Source: Cymodocea nodosa (Eukaryota; Streptophyta; Magnoliopsida; Alismatales; Cymodoceaceae). From it: a DNA stretch of 64,000 nucleotides. A program made the position numbers and the translations under genes. The stretch covers positions 21,211,501 to 21,275,500 of the forward strand of contig CM072335.1 of NCBI GenBank assembly GCA_036874045.1, given 5' to 3'. Below, piece by piece: positions 21,407-32,495 of this stretch (its first letter is position 1; every line of letters begins with the position of its first letter). The notes beneath the pieces are model-generated. The model was given only the letters and a program-made list of their open reading frames with translations. It did no database searches and was not told the DNA's origin.

Positions 21407-22601
21407 ATGGCTGCTCCAATAGAAAAACCATTAGGGGAAATTCTGTATCCTGAACTAGTTGATGAACCTTCATGTATTCGATTGCCAAACTTTGAGGGAG
21501 ATAGGTTTGAATTGAAATCTAATTATATTAGTCAATTGCCATACTTTCATAGATTAGAAAGAGAAGATGCTTATTATTTCCTTAGAGAATTTAATGAAGT
21601 TTGTTAAATGATGAAAATGCCGAACATGAGTATTGATGCTATTAAACTTAGATATATCCCTTTTACTTTAAAAGACACAGCTAAGAGATAGTTATATACT
21701 CTATCACCGGATTCAATTTCTACATGGATTGAATTTTGCTCTGTTTTTTCTGGAAAAATATTATCCAACACATCAAATGATTAAAAAGAAAAAGGAAATA
21801 TTAATGTGTATTCAAAAATAGGGAGAATCATTTTGAAAATATTTTGAAAGATTTAAAGATTTACTGACTCAATGTCTACATCATGCAATGAGTAAAGTAC
21901 AATTAATAGGTATAATTTATGAAAGCATAGATGTTTCAACGAAATCTTTATTAGAATCTACTTGTCAGAATGGATTTTTAAAAATGTGTAGTGAAGAAGC
22001 ATGGGCATATTTAGAAAACTTTGCAAAAAGAATTACACAGTGGAAAAACTCGGTTGAAGCTATTACAGATAAAAGAATATTGCCAAGGGGAATGCATGAA
22101 ATAGATTCAAGCACTATGCTTGAAGTTAAATTAATTGAATTAACAAAGAAAATAGAAGAGTTATCATTAAATCAAAAACTAGTAGAAAAAAAATGCAAAC
22201 ATTAATGACTTAGATATTATTTATGCTAGAAACTAGAAAGATAACTTTAGAAATTCTTATAACCCTAATTGGAGAAATCACCTGAATCTATCTTAAAGAA
22301 ATAATAATTTCCAAAGAGGAGAAAATATAAATGATAAGAATATAAGTTATGAAGTTTTAATTGAATAAGGATCTAGAATAGAAAAGTTAGAAAAGATAAT
22401 TCAACATTTAAACAATCGTCTAGATCTTGTATTTGGAAATGCTGCCATTCAAAATCAAAATATGAATAGAAATATATCCCCTAGACAGAAGGAATCAATA
22501 GAAGTTAGACCTACTGGAGGATTGCCAATGCAAGTAGTACCTAATCCTGTCAACAGAACTGTTAATGAAATTGATACCTCTTATGGGAGGGAAATTGAAT
22601 G
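21407..22601 (+). pseudogene. Gag capsid core located downstream of pol (G1 copy, broken)
   Basis: Starts MAAPIEKPLGEILYPELVDE, then LPNFEGDRFELKSNYISQLP and LEREDAYYFLREFNEVC: an Athila-type gag core. Later come SLLESTCQNGFLKMCSEEAW, ITQWKNSVEAI and a Lys/Glu coiled stretch (LTKKIEELSLNQKLVEKK), then a YNPNWRNHLNLS-like tail. No CCHC knuckle is visible. It is followed at 22690 by GTTGAGTT motifs and then the F-box-like gene. Being 3' of integrase and ORFx is contrary to the usual gag-pol order of Ty3/gypsy. About five breaks. Confidence 0.85.
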
Positions 22602-22827
22602 AAGTAGTATAACTGAAGCAACTATGTATAATATAGTAAATAAATAAAAAACATAAAAAGAAAAAAAAATATAAGTATTAATTATAGTTAGTAGTATTGT
22701 AGAGTTATTACGTAACTCAACGAACTTAGTCCGTTGAGTTATGACCTAACTCCACGAGGGGAAGTAAGTAGCTATGTTGATTTTATCTCTATAAATTTTT
22801 GTTTATGTTTTTACAGAATCACAACAG

Positions 22828-23967
22828 ATGGAATTGATGAAATTACCACTAGATGCACTAAGGGAAGTACTAAGTAACTTATTAGCTAAAGATTTGTGCA
22901 GATTGTGTTGTGTATCAAAAGAAATTAAAGACTACGTTAGAGAAAAATATTTTTATGGGATACAAGTTGTAAAAATGACTAAAATTAGAGATGGATTTTT
23001 ATGGAAGTCATTCAATCATAGTTCAATCAGCTATGAATATCTGAATATGGAAGAAACTGTTGGAATTTCACCCAATACATTAGAAGGAATAAATCATATT
23101 ATGGGGATAGATGAAGGATTAATTATTTACAGAACCAAACCAAGGTATGCAATTCTATTATCCGATATTTTGATTAGAAATCCTATCACTAAAGAAGAAT
23201 GGAATATAGGAAGGCCTAATAAATTTGAAGTACCAACTAAAAATTATGAGTCAACTTTAACATTTTCTGATAAAAATTCAACCATTCCTGATAAATTGTA
23301 TTACTAGAGGTCAACTAGAAATTGGGATGAAGATTTATGCTTGAGTGTGTATAATTTTCTGAATAAATCTTGGACTGAAAATACTATGATATATCTAGGA
23401 CAGAAAACATTAATTAACAACATACATGTCATACTTGATGGATATATATATTTAGTGTTAGATATATCAATTGCATTTAGATCTGATTTATACATAGTAA
23501 GCATAGATAGTTATGATGATGACTTTATAGAAATATTGCCTATACCGAGTGATATAGCTAAACCACCGTTTGTAGAATATGATAAAATTCAATTAGGAAT
23601 GTGGTATAATGAATATGATGATCCTACTTTATGTTTGATAAGATGGTGAGATGAATTAAGGAAATTTCAAATATGGATTATGAAAGACCTAAATGAATGG
23701 AAGTGGGAAGAGGAATATATTGAAATAGATGTAGAAATAGAAACAGCTACATTATCTTGGAATAGAAAAGGATCCATTTCTGCATTTCATGTCATTAATG
23801 GAGATACACTTATATTTAGTATTGATAACATACTTCAAGTTTACAAGTTAAAAAGGAAAATAGACTACATTAAAACAGAATTAATAGCAAGAAGAATTAT
23901 GCCTAAAAAGTTTGCTTGGACTAACACGTTTATTCCATTTGTTACTACTTTTCAATCATGTTCTTAA
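22828..23967 (+). pseudogene. F-box-like gene carried by gypsy element (G1 copy, broken)
   Basis: Begins MELMKLPLDALREVLSNLLA, an F-box: Leu-Pro-Leu-Asp, then KDLCRLCCVSKEIKDYV. Downstream are RNPITKEEWNIGRPN, a beta-rich repeat region and KDLNEWKWEEEYIEI, ending FIPFVTTFQSCS, in keeping with an F-box-associated domain. About 380 residues in all, a usual size for FBA-type F-box proteins. F-box proteins choose targets for SCF ubiquitin ligases. No introns. About two interruptions. It shares roughly 85-90% of residues by eye with the G0 copy, and both sit between gag core and purine tract. It therefore moved as cargo of the element rather than being a host gene hit by insertion. The target is unknown. 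Confidence 0.75.
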
Positions 23968-24456
23968 AGTGTGATTCTGTACTTTTAATGTTGTGTGTAT
24001 TCTGTATTTATTTTTAGAAAAAAAAAGAAGAAAGAAAAGTTTTTGTTTTTGTTTTATAAAAAAAAGAGAGAAAAAAAACAAAATATCAATCTAGTTTATT
24101 GGTATCTATTCTGGGAAACCAATTGGCTTGCTTGTGAGCCACCAAAGGTGTAGGAGCCTAGGTTCTACACAAGACACTATTTTAACAATTTATGTTTTGT
24201 TGTTAAATGTTATTTTGTTATATATTCTGCTTTTATTTGTGAATGAAAAGTTTTTCAGAATCAAAAGTCAAACGATATTGAAGGAGATACAAAAGAACAA
24301 GGTATGGAATTGATTACTTATCCTGAATTTACATTTAAACTCAGTTCGTGGAGTTATTCAGTAACTCAACAAATTAAGTTCGTTGAGTTAGGTGCTAAGT
24401 CAACGAAACAATATTCATGCCTGCTACAATTACTGTATTTACTTTAAAATCTTTTA
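23968..24456 (+). other. Non-coding stretch after F-box-like gene (G1)
   Basis: 24000-24090 is purine/T-rich and low in complexity. 24095-24175 is a well-kept block shared with G0 (about 1165-1240). 24340-24410 has GTTGAGTTA-type motifs. Probably the 3' untranslated region of the cargo gene plus element spacer. Confidence 0.5.
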
Positions 24457-24493
24457 CATTGAGGACAATGCAAAATATAGATATGGGGGGAGG
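24457..24493 (+). other. CATTGAGGACAATG palindrome plus purine tract (G1)
   Basis: CATTGAGGACAATG at 24457-24470 and ATATGGGGGGAGG at 24481-24493. This looks like the ordinary Athila 3' purine tract, yet the LTR begins only 1.3 kb further on, after the shared module and a second purine tract. Confidence 0.65.
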
Positions 24494-24499
24494 TAATTA

Positions 24500-25640
24500 G
24501 ATTAAAAGCCAAGTAATTTTGTTAATTAGAGGAATTAGAATGGTGCTGCAAAATTCTGTGGAAATTGAAAATTTTTTTTTATGAATTTGTTGTAACCATC
24601 CGACAATTGAGACTGTTAAATTTTTAAGCACTATAACTACTTGAATGCCATATTTAGAATTTTATATAAGATGCTACAAAAATTTTACTATTAATACAAA
24701 TCTAGATATAATATCTTATGTTTTTGCTAAATTTTATGAATTTAACAGTTTCACGATTTTAAAAAGAAATCAGAATGTTTAATTGAAACTCAGTAAATTA
24801 TCTGAAATCCTAAAAGAGTTGAAATGTTGATTTTTGGATTAAATGAAATACATATGATCAAGGATACATTTAATTTGATTGATTAAACTTGTAGAATGAT
24901 TTATGTGTAAATCTTATTAAATTACAGAAAAAGTATGAGCTTATTGATATAGATTCATATTTTCAGTAAATAATAGAAGTAGGATTATATGAGATTTGTG
25001 TTTTATTACATCTATATTAATGAAATACGTATATATACTATGTCAAAAAGAAAGAAGAAGAAAAAAGAGAAAAACTTTGAGAGTTTATTGACTTGTTTGA
25101 TTACGAGCCTCTTGTACTTGAGTAGATAGGTATGTAAGGATTGTTAACTTGAAAAAAGACTCTTTAAATCTAGTAATCTAAGATCCTGATCAGATATGGG
25201 ATTGTTAACTGAAAGCTTGATACATAGGTACACTAAAAAGCTCTTGTATGATTCAAGCTTTTCAAACTAACTTTTAAAGTACAAATATGCATATATTGTT
25301 TTGAAAAGATAAAAGTGTTTTGTGAAATACAGATATCTTTTGAATCAAGTATATTTTCTGTTATCTAAGATTACTGAAGTATGAATCTAGAATAGACTTT
25401 TGAAGTTGTTTATTTGAAATACAATTCATTATTCTCCTTGTTTTAATCTTATTGAATTGAATTGTGTTTTGATTCGTATGTAGTTGAAATTTATTCTGGA
25501 AATCATATTGGAAAATTCAGGATAACAAATGTGTGAAAAGAGGAAAAATGATAATATAATTACTACCTATGTGATGCTAATATATTTTGTATGTAATTTA
25601 CATATGTTTTAAATATATTTGCAGGTTGAAGAGGATAAAA
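24500..25640 (+). repeat. Shared non-coding module (gypsy G1 copy)
   Basis: Aligns with copia C0 8690-9760, C1 and G0. The best part is 24840-25300 (GAGTTTATTGACTTGTTTGA, CGAGCCTCTTGTACTTGAG, GAAAGCTTGATACATAGG). Splice-like AG/GTATGTAAGG lies at 25128-25139 and TTTGCAG/GTTG at 25618-25628. No ORF. Confidence 0.8.
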
Positions 25641-25790
25641 TAAAGTTAAAATAGATTACGAAAAAATATAGAATATCTATATAGTAATCTAATTTATGTA
25701 TTCTGAAAGAACAAAGTGAAGAATTAATTCTAGCACTATAGAAAGACCAACTAGTTAGATCTTAGTTTGCTAAGGGACTAGCAAAATTTA

Positions 25791-25803
25791 AGTATGGGGG
25801 AAG
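25791..25803 (+). other. 3' polypurine tract at the LTR edge (G1)
   Basis: AGTATGGGGGAAG directly precedes TGTTTAGAAT, the start of the LTR. The G3 equivalent is 42409-42421 on the minus strand. It primes second-strand synthesis. Confidence 0.85.
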
Positions 25804-27770
25804 TGTTTAGAATAAAATAGTGCATAATATTAAGGGTTAAATGATGGTTAATTGCATAATATTTAGCTTTTCATATGAGAATTAAGCCATTATGTTATAA
25901 TTGCCCTATTATATGCTTTCATGAAAGAATCTGTATAATTTCAAGGAATTAATGTTAATTAAGTATATTTTTGAACTGTCGGTAAGTTACAGGCTTTGAA
26001 ATTCCTAAGTATCCAAATTTTTTGTTATTTTGGAGAGTTATATTGCATGTACCGGACAGTTATGTTTTAAATGCTTAAAGAATATTTTATTATTTCCTAA
26101 AGTACACGTGTTGAAACATTAATGCATGACTTAAGTGGATTTTTTATAAGTTATCTGGTAACTATCTGAAATGCATCTGAGTATCAGATAGTTAGGTTTG
26201 CAAGTATCTGAAATATTTGAACTCGTTAAGTTAGAATTATGCACGCGTTGAATTTAAATGCTTTATTATATCATGTGAACTGCACATGTTTAACTCGTTA
26301 AGTTAACATAACTATACGCGTTGAGCTAATGGAATATACACTAAGGTAACACGTTGTGTTAGTAAGCCTATAAGTCATTTCTTTATTGCATGTATTTTAT
26401 AGTTAAATCAACGAAGTAAGTTTGTTGAGTTATCTGTAACTCTACAGACCATTTATTTTCTAATATGCCAATGTAGTAGTTGCAGAAACAGGACATTCGA
26501 AGGAAAACCACGATTGCACGTATCACGTAGGAATTTACTCGAGGAATGAAGAAGAAATCACCATCATTGATATGAATGAAGGAAATCCAACTGATCATTT
26601 AAGCAGAAGCAGTTACTACAGAAATAAATATAAAAGAAGAGGAGAAAGACGAAGAAAGTGTGTGTGCAGAAGTGGAGAACCACGCTAATTGTAGAAAGCA
26701 TTGGAAGTTCCCTGAAGTTCCACACCACCACCAAAATCACCAACCATTGGAGGTTTGTGAGGATACTTTCCTTATGTTGGGTCAATTCCGAGCCAAACAC
26801 GGTGACTAATAACCATTGTGAGGAGTGATTGCGTCGTGGGAAGGGAAGCCATTTTCACCAAGCACCGACTCATATCTTAGGAGATCGTAAAGCTTCTAGC
26901 CTCGGTTTCGGGTTGATGCCAGTATGCTGAAGAGGAGATCATCTTACAATTCTTGATTCGCGATTCTATAGGGAGAGGAGGTAGGATTGTAAGTGATTAA
27001 GTTTTCAGTGGTGTAATCACATCGCATGTAGTGATAGAAGTTTTTACTATCGATAGAGATTTTTACATTTCACCTTTCGCTCATCTTCAAGAACATATTA
27101 AAACAAAAAAATACCAAAAACAATAATTTATCTGTGTTTACATTTAGTATTAAAGTGTTGTATTATTTATTTTGTATCGTACTTAATGTTATCATTGTCA
27201 GTATTGTGAATGTTTATGTCTGTTTGATTTAGAAAATAGTTTTATTATTTACTAAAATTGATTCATTTTAGATACTTAAAGATTTTAATGGTTATTGTTT
27301 GAAATATCTGAATGTTAGTGTTGCTTAATGATAAATCTAATATTAACTAACATTAAAGAGCTTAATTGATGTTATTTACATTCTATGGAACCACCCAATG
27401 TTTGGTCGAATTCCTCTGTAAATAGCAGTATTTAACTGGAAAGGTAGGCTCGTGGAGTTAACTTAAGTCCACGAGGTCAGTCCATTGAGTTAATCATAAC
27501 TCCACGAACTAGGTCTGTTGTGTTAACTGTAACTCAATGGAGTGTTTAACTGAACATATATAAACTCCAATATATAATAGAAACAATACACAATTCTTAC
27601 TCAATTCTTTGTGGGATCGACCTGTACTTGCACACAAATACAATATATACTGTGCACTTGCAGTTAAAATACAAATTGGAATTAATATCTAATTTGTGTG
27701 AAAGATTGTTTGTTTACTTCTAAAAGTAATTATTGATATAAGCATAAAAATAGGAGTTAATAACCAAGCA
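25804..27770 (+). repeat. Gypsy LTR (G1, 1,967 bp)
   Basis: Starts TGTTTAGAATAAAATAG after the purine tract and ends AACCAAGCA, seven bases before a primer site. Contents in order: GGATAGTTA/ACTTAAGTGG motifs (26000-26250), CGTTAAGTTA words, TATAAAAG (26629-26636), a GC-richer leader (26690-26990) kept in every copy, and CGTTGAGTTA words at 27440-27540. The terminal TGGGATCGACCTGTACTTGC at about 27602 is strongly kept in all copies. Confidence 0.88.
26629..26636 (+). promoter_or_regulatory. TATA box of gypsy LTR
   Basis: TATAAAAG, followed by a purine-rich start region and the best kept part of the LTR. The equivalent in the G3 5' LTR is 52181-52188 (minus strand). Confidence 0.6.
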
Positions 27771-27777
27771 AGTTTTC

Positions 27778-27837
27778 TGGCGCCGTTACTAGGGAACTAA
27801 ACAAGTTCTCTAGTGCCACCTAAAAACCCAAACAATG
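27778..27837 (+). other. tRNA-Asp primer site and first internal bases behind the G1 LTR
   Basis: TGGCGCCGTTACTAGGGAAC lies seven bases after the LTR end. TGGCGCCGTTGCCGGGGA is the tRNA-Asp site known from Athila. A primer site after an LTR that already closes an upstream element means this LTR also served as the 5' LTR of a following copy, as in a tandem pair sharing one LTR. Only about 60 bases of that copy remain before an inverted LTR fragment. Confidence 0.75.
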
Positions 27838-28182
27838 ATCTATTGGATTTCCTTCATTTGTATCAATGATGGTGCTTTCTTTTTCATTCCACAAGTTAAT
27901 TCCTATGTGATATGTGTAATCGTGGTTTCCCTTCAAATTTCCTATTTCTACAACTACTATAGTGGCATGTTAGAAAATAACTGGTTTGTGGAGTTAGTGT
28001 AACTCAACTTGTATAGTTATGCTAATTTAACCATAAAACACGTGCAATTAATGGATAACTTATAAGCTTATAACACTAATACAACGCATTACCTTAGTAT
28101 ATATTCAAGTAACTCAACGCGTATAGTTATGCTAACTTAACGAGTTAAACATGTGCAGTTCACATGACATAATAAAGCATTT

Positions 28183-29909
28183 TGTTAGTTCATTTATTTT
28201 ATTAGTTAATTTTGATGATGAAAAACGTGTGGTTTAATTATTTATGCCATGTGTTAAATGTTTTTTTACTCAAATGAATTTTGGCTAACTACTTTGTTCT
28301 CAAAATCTTTTAAATTAGATTTCGACAGGTTATTTTGTTTATAGTGTATTGATCGGAGAGTTATTTTATAAGTCACCGAACAAATCAGATGGTTATGTCT
28401 CTCTCTCCTGGCTTTTCGGACAGTTATATCAATTACTATTTGAAAAGTATTTATCTTCGGTGAGTTAAGTCTTTTTATGTCCGGATATGATTTTTATGGT
28501 AAGTCTCTGAAATCCCTTTGGTTTCGGATAGTTAAAGTTTTTATTCCGACGAGTTAGCTGTTTCTTTATTTTAATATATTTTCAGTTACTTTCTTCTGAA
28601 GGACACGTGTCAGTCTCTCATCGCTTGACTTAAGTGACTTTTCGGAAAGTTACGATGTAACTATCCAAAAACTCTTAAGAATCAGAGAGTTATCTTTAGT
28701 AAGTATCCAAAAATAGTTTTAAGCTTCGGATGGTTGAGTTTTCAATTATTTTTTGACTTAAGTGACTTTTTGGAAGGTTACCTGTGTAACTATCCGAAAT
28801 GACTTAAGGATCGGAGAGTTATCTTTATAAGTATCTGAAATGTGTCCACTCTATTGGATACTTTATTTTTTAATATTTTATAACGTGGTTTCTAAAGGAT
28901 ACGTGTTTCATTTTTAATACATGACTTAAGTGGTCTTTCGGTATGTTAGTTCTATCTATCCGAAATGATTTTGAGTTTTGGCAGGTTATCTGTTTAAGTC
29001 TTTGATTTTCTGAAAGCCTCCAAAGATTTTATTTTTACAGAAACTACAACTATTATTAATTGACTAATCTTTGTGGCAAGATATCTTTTGATTGCAGATC
29101 TCAACTTTATTATGATTGAAGGTTGTCGGAAATGAATTCCTGCAAAAGGCATCTGACCATTTCAGAATTCTTTCCACTTATGCAAATCTTGAAGGAAAAA
29201 TAAAAAGGATTTTTGTAGAAAACTGATAGATACACACACAGAATTTTTCAACACTCGAGTGGAGAAATTGTATGCTCAATAAATTTTCAAACACCTTGAA
29301 GATTTGTTTGCAACAAAGTCTAGAAAATCATCAACTTCAGATCAATCAAGAAATCACCTCAGAGCTTCTGTGTCAACTCTTCATAGGAGTTGATCTGGTG
29401 TTGTGTGTCATTTTCATTTTGAGTCAATGACTCTTGGTTTTAAATTGTCTTCTCGTTTACTTGAAAACCTTAACTCACAAGGGTGTTGTGAGTATACCTT
29501 CACAAGGTTAGGGCCTTGGTGAAGAGAATGAAGTGTGATACTTCACTTGCTCAAGATTGGGGTCTTGAGTACACAAAGTTGGTGCTTTGTGTGAGGTTTT
29601 TGTTTAGCCTTTAAAAACATCTGTAAGGTTGTTGCTTAGCCTGCAAAAGCAACTTGTTTAAGGTTTGTGCTTAGCCTTAAAAGCACTTAGTGGAATTCTT
29701 GAGGTTGTGGCCTTGAGGAGTGGACTACCCAGTTTGGGGAACTATCATAAATCTCTTTGTGTTCTTTACTTTCTGTACTACAAGTTTTAATTCCAAAATC
29801 AATTAATCATGGTTCATTAGTGTCAATAGCTTCCGAATTTTTTAAAAGCAAAATAAATTTTATTAGGACACTATTCACCCCCCCTTTAGTGTGCCATTCG
29901 ATCCTTTCA
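28183..29909 (+). mobile_element. Solo LTR D (copia-like, 1,727 bp)
   Basis: TGTTAGTTCA...CCTTTCA, with a perfect CATTT target duplication (28178-28182 and 29910-29914). The end ATTCACCCCCCCTTTAGTGTG resembles copia LTR ends in this window. 28370-28990 is rich in GGAGAGTTA, GACTTAAGTG and CACGTG words. 29473-29686 forms a row of small hairpins. No internal region, so it arose by LTR-LTR recombination after insertion. Confidence 0.85.
29473..29686 (+). repeat. Row of seven short hairpins in solo LTR D
   Basis: Successive stems: ACTCACAA/TTGTGAGT (29473-29493), CTTCACAAGG with a one-base bulge (29498-29524), TGAAGT/ACTTCA (29529-29545), CTCAAGA/TCTTGAG (29550-29569), ACACAAAG/CTTTGTGT (29571-29592), GTTGCTT/AAGCAAC (29631-29653) and GTGCTT/AAGCAC (29667-29686). 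All but one are perfect. The position suits the transcribed leader (R-U5). Confidence 0.8.
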
Positions 29910-30715
29910 CATTTAAATTCAACATGTGCATAATTCTAACTTACGAATACAAAGATATTTTGGATAGTTAAAAATTATAAGTATCCAATGCTTATATGCA
30001 TTTCAGATAGTTAGCACCTAACATTCCAAAAGATAACTTAAGTCAAGTTTCTAGATCGCGACACATGTCCTTAGTAATTCTTATAATAAGAAAAGATATT
30101 TTGGATACCTGCAAGCCTAACTATCTGATGCTTAGACACATTTCAGATAGTTATCATCTAACTTACCGAAAATCCACTTAAGTCATGTATTAAGGTTACA
30201 ACATGTGTCCACGAAATAATAAAATATTCTTTAAGCATTCAAAACATAAATGTCTAGTATATGAAATGTAACTCTCTGAAATAACAGACATTTTAGATAC
30301 TTAGGAATTACAAAGCCTATAACTCACTGATAGTTCAAAAATATACTTAATTAACACTAATTCCCTAAAGTTATGCAAATTCTTTCATTAAGACATATAA
30401 TAGTGCAATTATAACATAATGACTTAATTCTCATATGATAAGCTAAATATTATACAATTAACCATTAATATTATACACTTTTTCATTCTAAATAGTTGGA
30501 CATTCCTTGAAGCTCCACCACCACCACCAATCATCAACCATCAGAGGTCTGTGAGAATACTTTTCAGATGTTGAGTCGATTTTGAGTCAAACATGATGAT
30601 TGTCAATCACTATGAGGAGTGATCGCATCATAGGAAAGGAAGCTATTTTCACCAAACATCAAATTATCTCTCAAGAGACAATAAAACTTCTAACCTTGGT
30701 TTCGGGTTGATGCCA

Positions 30716-32495
30716 TGTTTAAAAGAAATCTTGTTGTTTAGTTACTTTTAAATGTATATTTATAAGTTCTACTAGAAGTAACAAACAAGTTCTGCAAATC
30801 AGATATTAAATTTAACTTGTTTTAACTACAAGTGCACTGTATCTATCGTATAAGTGTGCAAGTACAGGTTGATCCCATAAAGATTGAATTAAAACTTTAT
30901 ACTATTTTGCTTTTCACAACTAGAGTTTATATGTGTTAAATTACGCACTCTATTGACTTACTACTAACTCAACGGACTTAGTTTGTTGAGTTACAACTAA
31001 CAACGGACTAACCTCATAGACTTAAGTTATCTCCTCAAGCCTAACTAGTAACTTTCAGTTAAATTTTTTGTTTTACAGAGGAATTCAGCCATCCATTGGG
31101 TAGTTCCATAGATTGTAAACAACATCAATTAAGCTTTTAATGATAGTTTATCTAGTATTTATCATTAATCAACACTAACATTCAGATATTTCAAATAGTA
31201 ACCATTAAGATTTTGGGTATTTTGTACGAACTAATTTCAATAATCAATAATACGATTTTCTATTTTCTAAATCAAATAGACATGAAACATTCACAATACT
31301 AATAATAATAACATTACTCACAATACAAAACAAATAATACAACACATAAATGCTAACAATAAAAATAGATAATTAGTTATTTTGTTTTTTTTTGTTTTGA
31401 TATGTTCCTTGAAGATGAAGTAGAAGATGAAATGCAAAATTCTCTATTGATAGTAATAACTTTCATCACTACATATAATGCAATTACACCCCTGAAAACT
31501 TAGCCACTTACCATCATGCCTCCTCTCCCTATAGAATTACGAACCAAGACTTGTAAGTTGATCTCCTCTTCAGCATATTGGCATCAACCTAAAACCAAGG
31601 CTAAAAGCTTTACGATCTCTTGAGAAATGATTCGATGCTTGGTGAAAATAGCTTCCCTTCTTGTGATGCGATCACTCCTCATAATAGTTGTTAGTCACTG
31701 TGTTTGGCTTGGAATCAACCTGACATTTGGAAAATATCCTCACAAACCTTCGATGGTTGGTGATTGTGGTGGTTTGGTGTTGGTGTTAGTATGGTGGTAC
31801 TTTAGGAAACTACCGTCGCTTCTTGTAGATAGCATGGTTCTCCATACATACACCCTACACTCTTCTTCGTTCTTCTCCTCTTATTTTTATATTTCTTTCA
31901 GTACTAACTACCTCTAACAAAATGACTAGTTGGATCTTCTTCCTTCAATTCTATGATGGTGATTTCTTCTTCATTCCATAGTTTAAATCCTATGTGATAA
32001 ATGCAATCACAGTTTTCCTTCTAATTTCCTGTTTCTACAACTACTCATAGTGGTATATTAGAAAATAATTGGTTTGTAGAGTTAGTGTAATTCAACGAAC
32101 TTACTTTATTAACTTTACTGTTAACTCAATGGACTTACCTCATTGAATAAAGCTTAACTCAACAGACTTGATATAAAATCATAATATAGAACATGTGCAA
32201 CTCACGTGACATAGTATAACATTTAAATTCACACATGTACTATACATGATATAAATATATGCAAATAAAACATATCATGCTTAAATACTTATAAAACCAC
32301 ACTTTAACAAGGTTTTCAATCTTTCAGAAATGATATTTAATTAACATTAATTCCATGAAATTATGTACATTATGTAATTAAAGCATGTAATCATATAATT
32401 ATCATATAATGGCTTAATTCATATATGATAAACTAAATATTATGCAATAAATCATTAATTAATCATTAATATTATGTACTTTTTCATTCTAAACA
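30716..32495 (-). mobile_element. Solo gypsy LTR inserted in the G2 LTR
   Basis: A full-length LTR of the G family on the minus strand (ends TCTAAACA on the plus strand), flanked by TGCCA (30711-30715) and TGTCA (32496-32500), one mismatch apart. The G2 LTR continues on the far side without loss when compared with 26900-26940 of G1. It sits within a relative of its own kind. Confidence 0.8.

Larger units (their letters stand above)
14536..27770 (+). mobile_element. G1: Athila-like Ty3/gypsy element lacking its 5' end
   Basis: Order on the plus strand: end of the protease-RT linker, RT, RNase H, integrase, CGGTTTAACCGA-rich spacer, ORFx, GTTGAGTTA spacer, gag core, F-box-like gene, palindrome plus purine tract, shared module, second purine tract, 3' LTR. 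The 5' LTR, primer site and zinc-knuckle ORF are not present; the copy begins at the edge of copia C0. It is broken, with well over ten breaks. It is the most complete guide to the 3' gene order of the family. Confidence 0.85.
27838..30494 (-). repeat. Inverted partial gypsy LTR, split by solo LTR D
   Basis: 27838-28182 and 29910-30494 together match the 5' part of the gypsy LTR on the minus strand, running to the LTR start (ends TTCTAAATA). Solo LTR D sits inside, flanked by CATTT. The right neighbour (30495 on) is the same LTR family on the plus strand. Confidence 0.75.

Noticed and set aside
26383-26800. Two minus-strand ORFs in the gypsy LTR
   Set aside because: Chance frames in LTR promoter and leader sequence, with low-complexity Phe/Cys-rich translation.
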